From: an uncultured Nitrosomonas sp.
Lineage (GTDB): Bacteria; Pseudomonadota; Gammaproteobacteria; Burkholderiales; Nitrosomonadaceae
Assembly (NCBI RefSeq): GCF_902826915.1
Contig: NZ_CADEGP010000014.1
Span: forward strand, 1-50,365
Direction of reading: 5' to 3'
DNA length: 50,365 nt
Both the position numbers and the translations under genes were made by a program. The notes beneath the pieces were generated by a model. That model was not told the origin of the DNA and made no database searches. It saw nothing but the letters and a program-made list of their open reading frames with translations. Of this stretch, positions 40,478 through 48,332 are shown piece after piece; the first letter of the stretch is position 1; each line of letters starts with the position of its first letter.

Positions 40478-41530
40478 CTACTCATTAGCAGTGTATATCG
40501 CCCGGCCATCCTTACCTTTGATATTGGCTTCCCAGGAAGCTTTAATCAGGGCAACAAGATTGCCCGGCAGTGGAATGTAATCCAACTCCAACGCCGCATG
40601 ATTGCCATGAGCATAGACCCACTCAAAAAACTTCAAAACGTGCATCGCATGCACTGGTTTATCTTGGGATTTATGCATTAGAACAAATGTTGCTCCTGTA
40701 ATCGGCCAACTATCTGGTCCTGGCTTGTTAGTCAGAATTTCATAAAAACCAGAAGCCTCATCCCACTCAGCATTGACTGCAGAAGCTCTGAAACTTTCTT
40801 CAGTAGGTAGTACATAATTGCCTGCCAAATTTTGTAATTGCACAAAATTCAGCTTGTTCTGTTTTACGTAAGCTGCCTCGACATAACCAATCGAATTCTT
40901 GATTTGCTTTACGAAATTGGCTACGCCTTCATTGCCTTTCCCGCCCGTACCCATCGGCCAAGCCACTGAAGTAGCTGCACCTACTTTAGCTTTCCACTCC
41001 GGACTCACTTTACTTAAATAATCAGTAAACAAGAAAGTAGTGCCGGAACCATCTGCGCGATGAACTATCGCGATATTGCTGGTTGGCAAAATAATGCCCT
41101 CATTCAACGCAACAATGGACGAATCATTCCAACGCCTGATCTTTCCCAGAAAAATATCGGCCAAAATTTTCCCAGTTAATTTAATCTGACCTGCTTCGAT
41201 TCCTTCAAGGTTGGTAATCGGCACCACACCACCCAGCACCGTGGGAAATTGTGTCAAACCATCTTTCTCCAGCTCTTCAACTGTCAGAGGCTTGTCAGAT
41301 GCCCCGAAATCCACCGTGCCAGCCTTGATTTGTTTGATACCGCCACCCGAACCAATGGATTGATAATTTAATCGGATGCCTGTTTCTTTGTTATACATAT
41401 CCGCCCACTTAGCATAAACCGGGTAAGGAAAAGTAGCCCCAGCGCCGGTAATATTGGCGGCTGTCGCTATCGATGCTGTCCACAGTAGTGCTGCAGTAAC
41501 TACCAACGCCCGACTGAAGTGCAATTTCAT
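40478..41530 (-). CDS. pstS: Periplasmic phosphate-binding protein PstS
   Basis: Periplasmic receptor that delivers phosphate to PstCA. The 350-residue precursor has a signal peptide (1-23, cleavage near TAA-N). The phosphate-binding residues are visible in GAGATFPYPVYAKW, YQSIGSGGGIKQI, DFGASDKPL, VHRADGSGTTFLFTDYLS and WPMGTGGKGNEGV. It is the first gene of the leftward pstSCAB operon and has a Pho box and -10-like element directly upstream, so it is expected to be induced by phosphate starvation. Confidence 0.97.
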   Translation of the reverse strand: MKLHFSRALVVTAALLWTASIATAANITGAGATFPYPVYAKWADMYNKETGIRLNYQSIGSGGGIKQIKAGTVDFGASDKPLTVEELEKDGLTQFPTVLGGVVPITNLEGIEAGQIKLTGKILADIFLGKIRRWNDSSIVALNEGIILPTSNIAIVHRADGSGTTFLFTDYLSKVSPEWKAKVGAATSVAWPMGTGGKGNEGVANFVKQIKNSIGYVEAAYVKQNKLNFVQLQNLAGNYVLPTEESFRASAVNAEWDEASGFYEILTNKPGPDSWPITGATFVLMHKSQDKPVHAMHVLKFFEWVYAHGNHAALELDYIPLPGNLVALIKASWEANIKGKDGRAIYTANE

Positions 41531-41568
41531 TTGGATTCTCCGAGAACATAGATCTGGAATAAAATGAA

Positions 41569-41602
41569 ATCTTAGTCACTTGATGTGACAGAGTGATGAC
41601 AA
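41569..41602 (-). promoter_or_regulatory. Pho box and promoter of pstSCAB
   Basis: On the bottom strand TTGTCAT-CACT-CTGTCAC (41584-41602) gives two PhoB half-sites 11 bp apart, a near-consensus Pho box. Exactly 10 bases after it stands TAAGAT (41569-41574), a 4-of-6 match to the -10 consensus. The start codon of pstS is about 40 bases further. No -35 element is needed in PhoB-activated promoters. Confidence 0.88.
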
Positions 41603-41616
41603 ACGGATTGCTTTTG

Positions 41617-41659
41617 AAAATCCCCTCAGTAACTGCAAGCAGCCAGGAAGCTGAGGGGA
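41617..41659 (-). terminator. Intrinsic terminator after the small membrane-protein gene
   Basis: TCCCCTCAG (41621-41629) pairs with CTGAGGGGA (41651-41659). Read leftwards the stem is followed by TTTTC. It separates the leftward DUF839/small-membrane-protein unit from the pstS promoter, which begins only about 15 bases further on. The roughly 180 bases between it and the preceding gene show nothing else. Confidence 0.8.
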
Positions 41660-41840
41660 AGAATAGTTAGGAAATAATAAAAACATAGAACCCAATTCAA
41701 CACGCCCACGATCTCCAGGATTGTTGTGACACTTAAACTGCTCAAGTGCTTGGGTTAAGCGGTTATTTTCTAATGCACAGAAAAGGAGGACATAGAAAAA
41801 TTATTGAGAAGAAATTACTGAACACCATGCCTAGCTGATT

Positions 41841-42104
41841 TTAATATTCGTAGATTTTATTACGTGATGCTGAGAGCTTATTTTCCTGTGAGAATTTCGT
41901 ACTAATGTGATGTATTTTATTTCCAGGCCTATTGCAAATAATAGCAAGCAATAAATAGGCTGAATAAAGATAAAGTCCCACGAATAATCCTGAAATACTC
42001 CCCCAGTCAACAGTCAGCTCATAAAATGCAATGCCGGCAATGATACTGAGCAACACGAAACACATAGATGCAGCAACACGCACCAATAAATTATTAATTT
42101 TCAT
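41841..42104 (-). CDS. Small membrane protein, unknown function
   Basis: An 87-residue protein with two predicted transmembrane helices (about residues 8-27 and 38-58) joined by a short YELTVDWGSISG loop and followed by a polar, basic C-terminal tail (NRPGNKIHHISTKFSQENK). I do not recognise a family. It starts 31 bases after the DUF839 gene and is followed by a terminator, so it is probably co-transcribed with that Pho-controlled gene. Confidence 0.65.
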   Translation of the reverse strand: MKINNLLVRVAASMCFVLLSIIAGIAFYELTVDWGSISGLFVGLYLYSAYLLLAIICNRPGNKIHHISTKFSQENKLSASRNKIYEY

Positions 42105-42135
42105 ATAAAACTCCTTATTGAAGATTATTAACTGA

Positions 42136-43461
42136 TTATTCCTCGACCCGACTCAACCGTTTGTTGGTAATGATCATGGTCTTGTCATTTCCGGTACCGG
42201 AATGCTGGATGTTTACAAACAACGTATGCGGATCCTTACCAAAATAGATACCGGTACCTTCCGCAGCAGCATCTTTCAATGAAGCGAACAAATACACACC
42301 GTCACTAAAACCATCCCCATCTTCATCAGGCAAAGCAACCCAGATATCGCTGTTCTCGTTATCCTCGACAATCCACAATTTGCCGTCCGAACTACTCGTC
42401 AAATTATCGGGTCTCATGAATCCGGTTATGCCGGTTGTTGTCTTTGTGGGCCTAACTTCATAAGGAACGTTCACTCCAGGCTGGACGAAATAACTCACCA
42501 CCGGAGCCGATGTCATCTTGATAGACAATATTGCACCGGGACCGTTGGAATTGGACGGATCGGTAGCGTCCTCACAGGTCAATGCTGCAAACAAAGTATG
42601 CTTAATACGCTCCAAATCCTCCGGACGGCAAAAAGACGTAGCGCCGACGGCTTGGGCAGCAATCCTGGCATTGGTCTGCACTTGATTCATATCCAGCGCA
42701 ACCCATTCAGCCACACCCGTTTTGATGCCATTTTTTACCCGTAAGGCATATAACTGGCCACTGCTCAAGTCGCCATAAACATCCGGCACGAACTTGTAGA
42801 TCGAACCCGTTTCAGTTTCATCGATAACGTAGACATTGCCTTCATCGTCGATTTCAATGCCTTCGTGAGAGAGAGATCCCAACATGGGGCGAACTTTGAT
42901 TGCTGCTACGGTGGCCGGATCATCCTGGACAAATATCATTTCGTACAACATGCCACTCTCTGCATTCGGTGCATCAGGATCTGGGAGTACGGCCGCAATC
43001 ATTTCTTCAGCGAAAAGAAGTGTTTGCCAAGGCGTCCATACTAAACCATCCAGAGCTTCCCAATCAGCGCGTTGTGCCAAAACACTAGCTTTACCGGTTT
43101 CCAAATCCACAATGGAAACAGCACCACCGGCATAAGAACCAAGACCTGGTCGCACTTCATGTGTGCGATACAAATAACGACCCGCATATTTTCCAGTCTC
43201 GTTGACGGTATTCATGTCGGGCAAATCATTCGCACCCGGATAAATATCCAAATGTCGTTCGTCTGAAATAATATGTTGTGTAAAACCCTTGGGTATGACC
43301 CAAGGCTCGCTATTAAGAATGAACGGATCGGTTGTTGTTTGCTCATAAGCTGAAGCTGTGATAGGTTTGAAACTCATAAGGCCATCCACCAGCACCGCCT
43401 CCGCATAAACCCAGGTGGTCAACACGGCACAAACCGGTAGTGCCCAAGTTGATTTATTCAT
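42136..43461 (-). CDS. Exported PhoX-like DUF839 beta-propeller protein
   Basis: A 441-residue protein with a Sec signal peptide (about 1-21), preceded by AGGAGA. It shows a diverged PhoX/DUF839 fold. GLVWTPWQTLLFAEEM (about residue 140) corresponds to the GYTPWGTYLTCEENW of the downstream PhoX. LSHEGIEIDDEGNVYVIDETETGSIYKFV corresponds to its MKHEGA...GDDERNEYIYKFV, and FMRPDNLTSSSDGKLWIVEDNEN to its GSPDGLWFDREGRLWIQTD. The metal-site cysteine of PhoX is replaced by Ala (FAEE), so activity may differ. Tandem Pho-box-like repeats lie upstream. Likely a phosphatase relative or phosphate-stress lipid/ester hydrolase. Confidence 0.82.
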   Translation of the reverse strand: MNKSTWALPVCAVLTTWVYAEAVLVDGLMSFKPITASAYEQTTTDPFILNSEPWVIPKGFTQHIISDERHLDIYPGANDLPDMNTVNETGKYAGRYLYRTHEVRPGLGSYAGGAVSIVDLETGKASVLAQRADWEALDGLVWTPWQTLLFAEEMIAAVLPDPDAPNAESGMLYEMIFVQDDPATVAAIKVRPMLGSLSHEGIEIDDEGNVYVIDETETGSIYKFVPDVYGDLSSGQLYALRVKNGIKTGVAEWVALDMNQVQTNARIAAQAVGATSFCRPEDLERIKHTLFAALTCEDATDPSNSNGPGAILSIKMTSAPVVSYFVQPGVNVPYEVRPTKTTTGITGFMRPDNLTSSSDGKLWIVEDNENSDIWVALPDEDGDGFSDGVYLFASLKDAAAEGTGIYFGKDPHTLFVNIQHSGTGNDKTMIITNKRLSRVEE

Positions 43462-43538
43462 GAATTCTCTCCTAAGCTAAGAATTGAGTTATTTTCGATT
43501 CACTACAGAGCAAACACTTATTGTTGTCTATGCACGCA

Positions 43539-43603
43539 ACTTTATAGATCTAATATGAAATGCTGATGTCAGACAAATGAATTTTTGATGAATACTTGGT
43601 GTC
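43539..43603 (-). promoter_or_regulatory. Tandem degenerate Pho box and promoter of the DUF839 gene
   Basis: On the bottom strand TTCAT, TTCAT, GACAT and TTCAT recur in exact 11-bp phase (forward 43588, 43577, 43566, 43555), with a fifth weaker copy GACAC at 43599. Each resembles the second half of the PhoB half-site TGTCAT. Ten bases after the last copy stands TAAAGT (43539-43544), identical to the -10 candidate of phoX. Individual half-sites are weak; the phasing carries the argument. Confidence 0.6.
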
Positions 43604-43674
43604 ACTGATACTCAGCAATCAGTAGCACAAGAAAACTCGCACCGCTCAGATTAAGCGCTTCGAATATTTTTAAA

Positions 43675-43713
43675 TAAAAAATCGCTGGTTCCCCGGAAGG
43701 AAAATCCAGCGAT
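43675..43713 (-). terminator. Intrinsic terminator after the beta-helix gene
   Basis: ATCGCTGG (43681-43688) pairs with CCAGCGAT (43706-43713). Read leftwards, the stem is followed by TTTTTTATTT. It lies about 90 bases after the stop of the leftward beta-helix gene. Strong. Confidence 0.9.
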
Positions 43714-43799
43714 CTCTTCTGAACAAACAAGCTGAGTAATTTTGATCGAAAACTTCAGCCTGGATACAACGGAAATAGAACTTTTAAAGCTGGCACAAA

Positions 43800-45413
43800 T
43801 TAATTGAGATTAAATGTCCATTCTCTCGTCCAATCATCGTTTTCATCCCTGAATGCACCCACATAATCAACCACGCTAAAGAAAGGATCATTCACTGCAG
43901 CACCACCCAGTGTCAATGGTGAACCTGAGGCTGGCAAATAACCATTCAACAAAGGATCTCCCGTTTGATTCTCAGATTGAGATAAGAACCAATCCGAGGT
44001 TGTAAACGCAGCACCTTCACCATCCGCGAAATTGCTGGCACAATTGACAAATGAATTTTGGATGGTTAAACCACCACTCAAACTGCCAGGAGCGCCTGCA
44101 TTAGCAAAGGTTCTCTCGCCATCGATCATTAAGCATGTAGGACTGCCGGTAATAACGGAATTCCAAATATTGGCACCTGTCCCACGACGCAACAACACGC
44201 CTTGTGTAGCCGAATCACCTGTACGACCTATAATCGTCAAATTGGAAAGAATAGGCTGAGCACGAGGAAGGCTATCTTGGTCTCTCTCGTTATTGTCAGC
44301 TTCAATGCCGCGATCGCCAATAGTTGCTGCTTGTTTTATTAAAGCAAACTGTACACGACCTTGCCAGCCATTTGACCAATCCAAAGAATCATCCTGGGCG
44401 TTAGTTATTACCAGATGCTTCATTTGCGCGGTGCCGCCAAAAAGCTCTATCCCATCATCCAAACCTTCGTGAACCTGCACATAATCAATAAGCGTCCCTG
44501 AACCAACACCGTTGAGCGTAAAGCCATTGAGCTCTTCATCTGGGCGTACTGCAGTCCCTGCAAAACGAATTTGTGTGTACTTAATAACGCCACTATTATC
44601 AGCTGGATTGTTGCCGCCATAGAGCTCACTAACAATCGCCTCAAATGGAACTTCACAGACAGGCACACCTTCGTTACAACCATTGACCGGTGCGTTGCCG
44701 GAAATCAGCAAGCCACCCCATTCTCCAGCCGCCACCTCATTCGGGCCAGTCATGACAATCGGATTGTCGGGTGTGCCTTCAGCCATAATTCTAGAACCAC
44801 GTCTGATCCACAGATACGCCGCCTGATCGCCCTGACCTCCTATGCCAATAATTCTTGTTCCAGGGTTGATAGTAAGTGTGGCACTCAGCGCATTGTCACC
44901 TCCGATAAAAACAGGACCCTGCAATAACCACGCAATGTTTTTGGTCAAAGTAATATTTGAAGTAATCTCGCCACTCAGAATACAAGAATTTTCTGTTGGG
45001 CCTTGTTGCGCAAAACCTGGGCAACCTTGAAACGTATTTGTAGTCAGTTGATCAACCGTGAAGCTCATTGGATTTGATCCGGGCACTAGCTTTAACTTAG
45101 CATAAAAACTATCTGTTCCAACCGTCACTGAAGCCACATGAACTGAACTCGTATCGGAGTCAAACACGTTACGCTGCCCCGTTGTAGCTGCAATAGAATT
45201 GGCCGAAATCAGTTGCAATTCGTTTCCAATAAGCTGTAACTGAGCATTGTAGAATGCCGACGTTCCGCCGCTTAAAACCTCGACAACGGGAAGATCAACA
45301 ATACCTGATGCTGGATCGTATGTGGCCGTAGCCTGTACATTCAACGCAGCTGCGCTCAATAGCACTGCTGATGCAGTCATTAATTTTTCTTTTATATATT
45401 TTAATTCGAACAT
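43800..45413 (-). CDS. Secreted parallel-beta-helix-like protein, unknown function
   Basis: A 537-residue exported protein (signal peptide about 1-28, cleavage near VQA-T; GGAGG before the ATG). Residues 30-140 form a beta-rich region of unknown type. Residues 150-480 look like a right-handed parallel beta-helix: short strands of ITLTKNIAWLLQGPVFIGG, LTINPGTRIIG, IDYVQVHEGLDDGIELFGG and MKHLVITNAQDDSLDW, with recurring Asp-rich turns (DDG, DDS). Four cysteines in the mature part could form disulfides. Similar folds bind or cleave polysaccharides, or stay at the cell surface. Its Pho-box promoter and neighbours suggest a role in phosphate stress; no enzymatic motif is certain. Confidence 0.8.
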   Translation of the reverse strand: MFELKYIKEKLMTASAVLLSAAALNVQATATYDPASGIVDLPVVEVLSGGTSAFYNAQLQLIGNELQLISANSIAATTGQRNVFDSDTSSVHVASVTVGTDSFYAKLKLVPGSNPMSFTVDQLTTNTFQGCPGFAQQGPTENSCILSGEITSNITLTKNIAWLLQGPVFIGGDNALSATLTINPGTRIIGIGGQGDQAAYLWIRRGSRIMAEGTPDNPIVMTGPNEVAAGEWGGLLISGNAPVNGCNEGVPVCEVPFEAIVSELYGGNNPADNSGVIKYTQIRFAGTAVRPDEELNGFTLNGVGSGTLIDYVQVHEGLDDGIELFGGTAQMKHLVITNAQDDSLDWSNGWQGRVQFALIKQAATIGDRGIEADNNERDQDSLPRAQPILSNLTIIGRTGDSATQGVLLRRGTGANIWNSVITGSPTCLMIDGERTFANAGAPGSLSGGLTIQNSFVNCASNFADGEGAAFTTSDWFLSQSENQTGDPLLNGYLPASGSPLTLGGAAVNDPFFSVVDYVGAFRDENDDWTREWTFNLN

Positions 45414-45449
45414 GATTTACCCACCTCCAAGTTTTTTATAGGGTAAGCA

Positions 45450-45493
45450 AATCTAGCAGGCCAACATGACAGGGATATTACATTCTCATGTAA
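45450..45493 (-). promoter_or_regulatory. Pho box and promoter of the beta-helix gene
   Basis: On the bottom strand TTACAT, TGTAAT and TGTCAT follow each other in exact 11-bp phase (forward 45488, 45477, 45466). Exactly 10 bases after the last half-site is TAGATT (45450-45455), a 4-of-6 match to the -10 consensus. The start codon is about 37 bases further on. This is the same geometry as at pstS and phoX. Confidence 0.78.
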
Positions 45494-45631
45494 ATTAAAA
45501 TAACCGAGGTATCGAGAACAAATATCTTCTTTGCTTTCTTGACATAGAAAATTAAATTAGTAAAAACGATATTGGCAATTATCAGATACTGCTACAAAAC
45601 GCAAGTTTGCAAAAACTAATTTACTCTGTTT

Positions 45632-45679
45632 TATAGAAAGAGAAAGGTGCCACATGCATATAAACCGGCGTGGCACCTT
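45632..45679 (-). terminator. Intrinsic terminator after the phytase-like gene
   Basis: AAGGTGCCAC (45644-45653) pairs perfectly with GTGGCACCTT (45670-45679) across a 16-base loop, 16 bases after the stop codon. Read leftwards it is followed by the T-rich TCTCTTTCTAT. Confidence 0.88.
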
Positions 45680-45695
45680 ATTGATATCCTAAAAA

Positions 45696-47978
45696 TTAAT
45701 TCAGGGCTTTACCTAGATTCAGAAATTGCGTTTCGCCAGTGGAATTGTCAACCCCGTCATTGTCGGTAACGACATAAACTGTTCCGTCCGTTGTTCTTGC
45801 CAATCCTTCCAATTTGTCGTGAACCCAGCCCTTACTAGCCTGCATCACGGGTAATACATCAACAGCCAGTGTTTTATTAAGTATTGGAAAATTACCTTCT
45901 GTCTGTGTTTTGGGCGTAACGCCACTGATATCTATACGATAAACACGTTTGATGCGTGCATCCGGTCCAGCCTGATTATCACGCTCGATGATCGCAAACT
46001 TACCATGACCCAATGCGGTAATTTCCGATAATCCCACAAAACCGCCCGCAGGAGACTCCACCGGATCAAGAGGATAGTAAAAGAATTTCCATCCACCTTC
46101 ATCGACGGAGGGATCTAAATCCAAAGCCGGTGTATATTGCGCAATTCGTACCATGCCAACTGGATCATTTTTCCATTCCCGCTGAAACGCCACGTAAACC
46201 TGCTCATTAACACCCACTTTACCGGTTACGGCAACACCTTCAAAACCGTTGCTTTGCTGTAATTCTTCAACTGCGACGGGCAAGCGAATCTCACGCACTA
46301 CTGTGCCATCACTGCGAGCCTCAATTAATAAATTACGCGTTGTGGATGTACCTGCACCTTCAGATACAAGCCAGAAACTACCATTACTGCGTTGCGCAAT
46401 TCCCTCAAGATCATAATTAACGCTTGCACCATCCTTTAACAATGGTATTGCGCTAGTAATTATTGCCGGATGATCGCTGATATCTATACTATAAATGCGA
46501 CTTTCGTTATAGAAACTATCATGGACAGTATAAAGTCGATCTGCATCATACTTATCGGAAGATAACGCTGATAATGCGCCCCAAGCGATCGGTTTGCCAT
46601 CTGGCTGTCGTATGGATTTGATTTGAGGATAAGCCGCTGGTTTATGTTCTAGACGAAAGATATTGATTTGAGAACGCACGGGAGAATCAACCTCGGTCGA
46701 TGCAACAAAAAGTTTGCGGCTGGGAATGGCAAGCAAGCCTTCCGGACCGGCACCAGTGGGCAACATCTGTTTATATTTTAGTTTGCTGCCATCAGCTTTA
46801 TATACGCCGACAAAATTTCCCCGTTCGGATCCGACAAAAATAAAAGTTTCATTTTTATAGCGACCGGTTGTGATTCCTTCTGGCTCAGTGCCTTTGTTAT
46901 CAGAACGCTTTTCCGGATAATGACCTGCTGCTGCGGCCAAATACTCAAATTTTGTACCGGAATCATACAGTACTTTGCCATTACGATTGAACATACTGAA
47001 GCCACGACTGCCACCAAAAAGATCTCCTTCATTAGCAGTAACTATTTTATTATTATCCAACCAGGCAATACCATCGGGCTCGCGCGCAACATCTGTTAAA
47101 GTGCTGGTGAAGTCAATTAATTTATTATCAGCGATATCAATACCGTCGAGCGTCACGGCTCCGGCGTTGAAATGCTGAAGCACTTTGCCGTTAACAAGAT
47201 TAACAAACACAATATGATTGTTTTCCTGCATAGTGACAGCGGCAATGTTGCGCTGATTGATGCTGACAAACTCTGGTTCCGGATCATCACTGCCATAAAA
47301 CGCCAAACCAGTTAGATCAACTCGGCGCACGCCCCAATTTTCGGGTGCACCAACCAGATCAATAATATTCAGATAACCTGCTGGCGGTTGGGGCAAGCCA
47401 CCTTCCACATCAGATACCGTGATATCCTCATCGCGTTCGTTTTCTATCACAACAGCAGCATATCTGCCATCCGGACTGGTGGCGACCGAATCCGGCTGCC
47501 CACCCATATCGATTTCACGAATCGCTGAACAACTAGAAACGTTCGATAGGCATGAAGGTACATGATACACAGCCAGAATGCCTGAAGGTTCCAGAAAACT
47601 AGCTGAAGTATTGACGCCAACCAAAGCATAATCGCCAGAAACAGCAACGGATGTTGGTTCTCCGACTGTATCTAATGTGCCCAAGCCGGCTGGATTTTCT
47701 GCATCATGAATATCTACAAATCCAATTTTACCGGTTGGACTATCTGTGTAAATTAGAGTATTGCCATCCTTACTTGCTGCCACAATCTCAGCCACCGTTT
47801 CGCTGACTCCGTTTTTGTCGCAGCTCGTATTTTCACATACCAAATAAGTGGCGATGCGTTGGAAGTAAGCTGGGCTGGATTCTTTGCTGTCAGCAGAAAC
47901 CAGGCTTGGAAGCGTTGCGAGTAGTGCAAGACTTAAAGCGCTTTTTGTAAGACAAAGTACTTTTCTGGAAAATTTCAT
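45696..47978 (-). CDS. Exported protein with phytase-type esterase-like domain
   Basis: A 760-residue secreted protein (signal peptide about 1-29, cleavage VSA-D). Residues 35-430 form a beta-propeller-like region with repeated NHIVFVNLVNGKVLQHF-type and PDGIAWLDNNKIVTANEGD motifs. Residues about 450-755 match the phytase-like esterase domain (PF13449): IAWGALSALSSDKYDADRLYTVHD, YDLEGIAQRSNGSFWLVSEGAG, NGFEGVAV, FVGLSEITALGHGKFAIIERDNQAG and KLEGLARTTDGTVYVVTDNDG. It would hydrolyse organic phosphate or other esters outside the cytoplasm; the substrate is not known. It is divergent from phoX, with a weak Pho-box candidate upstream and a strong terminator downstream. Confidence 0.88.
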   Translation of the reverse strand: MKFSRKVLCLTKSALSLALLATLPSLVSADSKESSPAYFQRIATYLVCENTSCDKNGVSETVAEIVAASKDGNTLIYTDSPTGKIGFVDIHDAENPAGLGTLDTVGEPTSVAVSGDYALVGVNTSASFLEPSGILAVYHVPSCLSNVSSCSAIREIDMGGQPDSVATSPDGRYAAVVIENERDEDITVSDVEGGLPQPPAGYLNIIDLVGAPENWGVRRVDLTGLAFYGSDDPEPEFVSINQRNIAAVTMQENNHIVFVNLVNGKVLQHFNAGAVTLDGIDIADNKLIDFTSTLTDVAREPDGIAWLDNNKIVTANEGDLFGGSRGFSMFNRNGKVLYDSGTKFEYLAAAAGHYPEKRSDNKGTEPEGITTGRYKNETFIFVGSERGNFVGVYKADGSKLKYKQMLPTGAGPEGLLAIPSRKLFVASTEVDSPVRSQINIFRLEHKPAAYPQIKSIRQPDGKPIAWGALSALSSDKYDADRLYTVHDSFYNESRIYSIDISDHPAIITSAIPLLKDGASVNYDLEGIAQRSNGSFWLVSEGAGTSTTRNLLIEARSDGTVVREIRLPVAVEELQQSNGFEGVAVTGKVGVNEQVYVAFQREWKNDPVGMVRIAQYTPALDLDPSVDEGGWKFFYYPLDPVESPAGGFVGLSEITALGHGKFAIIERDNQAGPDARIKRVYRIDISGVTPKTQTEGNFPILNKTLAVDVLPVMQASKGWVHDKLEGLARTTDGTVYVVTDNDGVDNSTGETQFLNLGKALN

Positions 47979-48332
47979 AATAAAAGACCCTTAATTGAAT
48001 TGCCTAAATGTTAATTTTTCGCTAGGTAATGAAGTTGTATTGGTTAAATCCAAATTCGTTCCCTTTAAGGATGCTAAAGGAAATTTATTACGCGTTTATT
48101 GCGGGCACGTGTCAAACAATAGACAAATGATGGGCTCGGTCAGAGCAATGAGCTGACCATTGAAAAAGAAGTTTATTTTGGATATTCACACAGCTGTATT
48201 TTGGCGAAGAGTATAGAATGTCATTGAACTTGCAATTTATTTGTCATTGATTCGTCATTTTATTGTTATTGCCCTGTCACTTATTGCGATTAAAGTAATC
48301 GATATTTTCAAACCAATAAGAAGGGGCAATTT
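47979..48332. promoter_or_regulatory. Divergent control region between the phytase-like gene and phoX
   Basis: This 354-base region holds the promoters of two divergent secreted-hydrolase genes. Rightward, four Pho half-sites precede phoX (listed separately). Leftward, a weaker candidate is TTGTCTA-TTGT-TTGACAC on the bottom strand (48109-48126), with half-sites 11 bp apart, and TAAACG after 10 bases (48093-48098). No coding sequence is seen in between. Confidence 0.5.
48242..48296 (+). promoter_or_regulatory. Double Pho box and promoter of phoX
   Basis: TGTCAT (48242), CGTCAT (48253), TGTTAT (48264) and TGTCAC (48275) repeat at exactly 11 bp: four half-sites, that is two PhoB dimer sites in tandem. 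Exactly 10 bases after the last half-site is TAAAGT (48291-48296), a 4-of-6 match to the -10 consensus. The phoX start codon is 36 bases beyond. An extra TGTCAT at 48219 is out of phase by one base. Confidence 0.88.
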
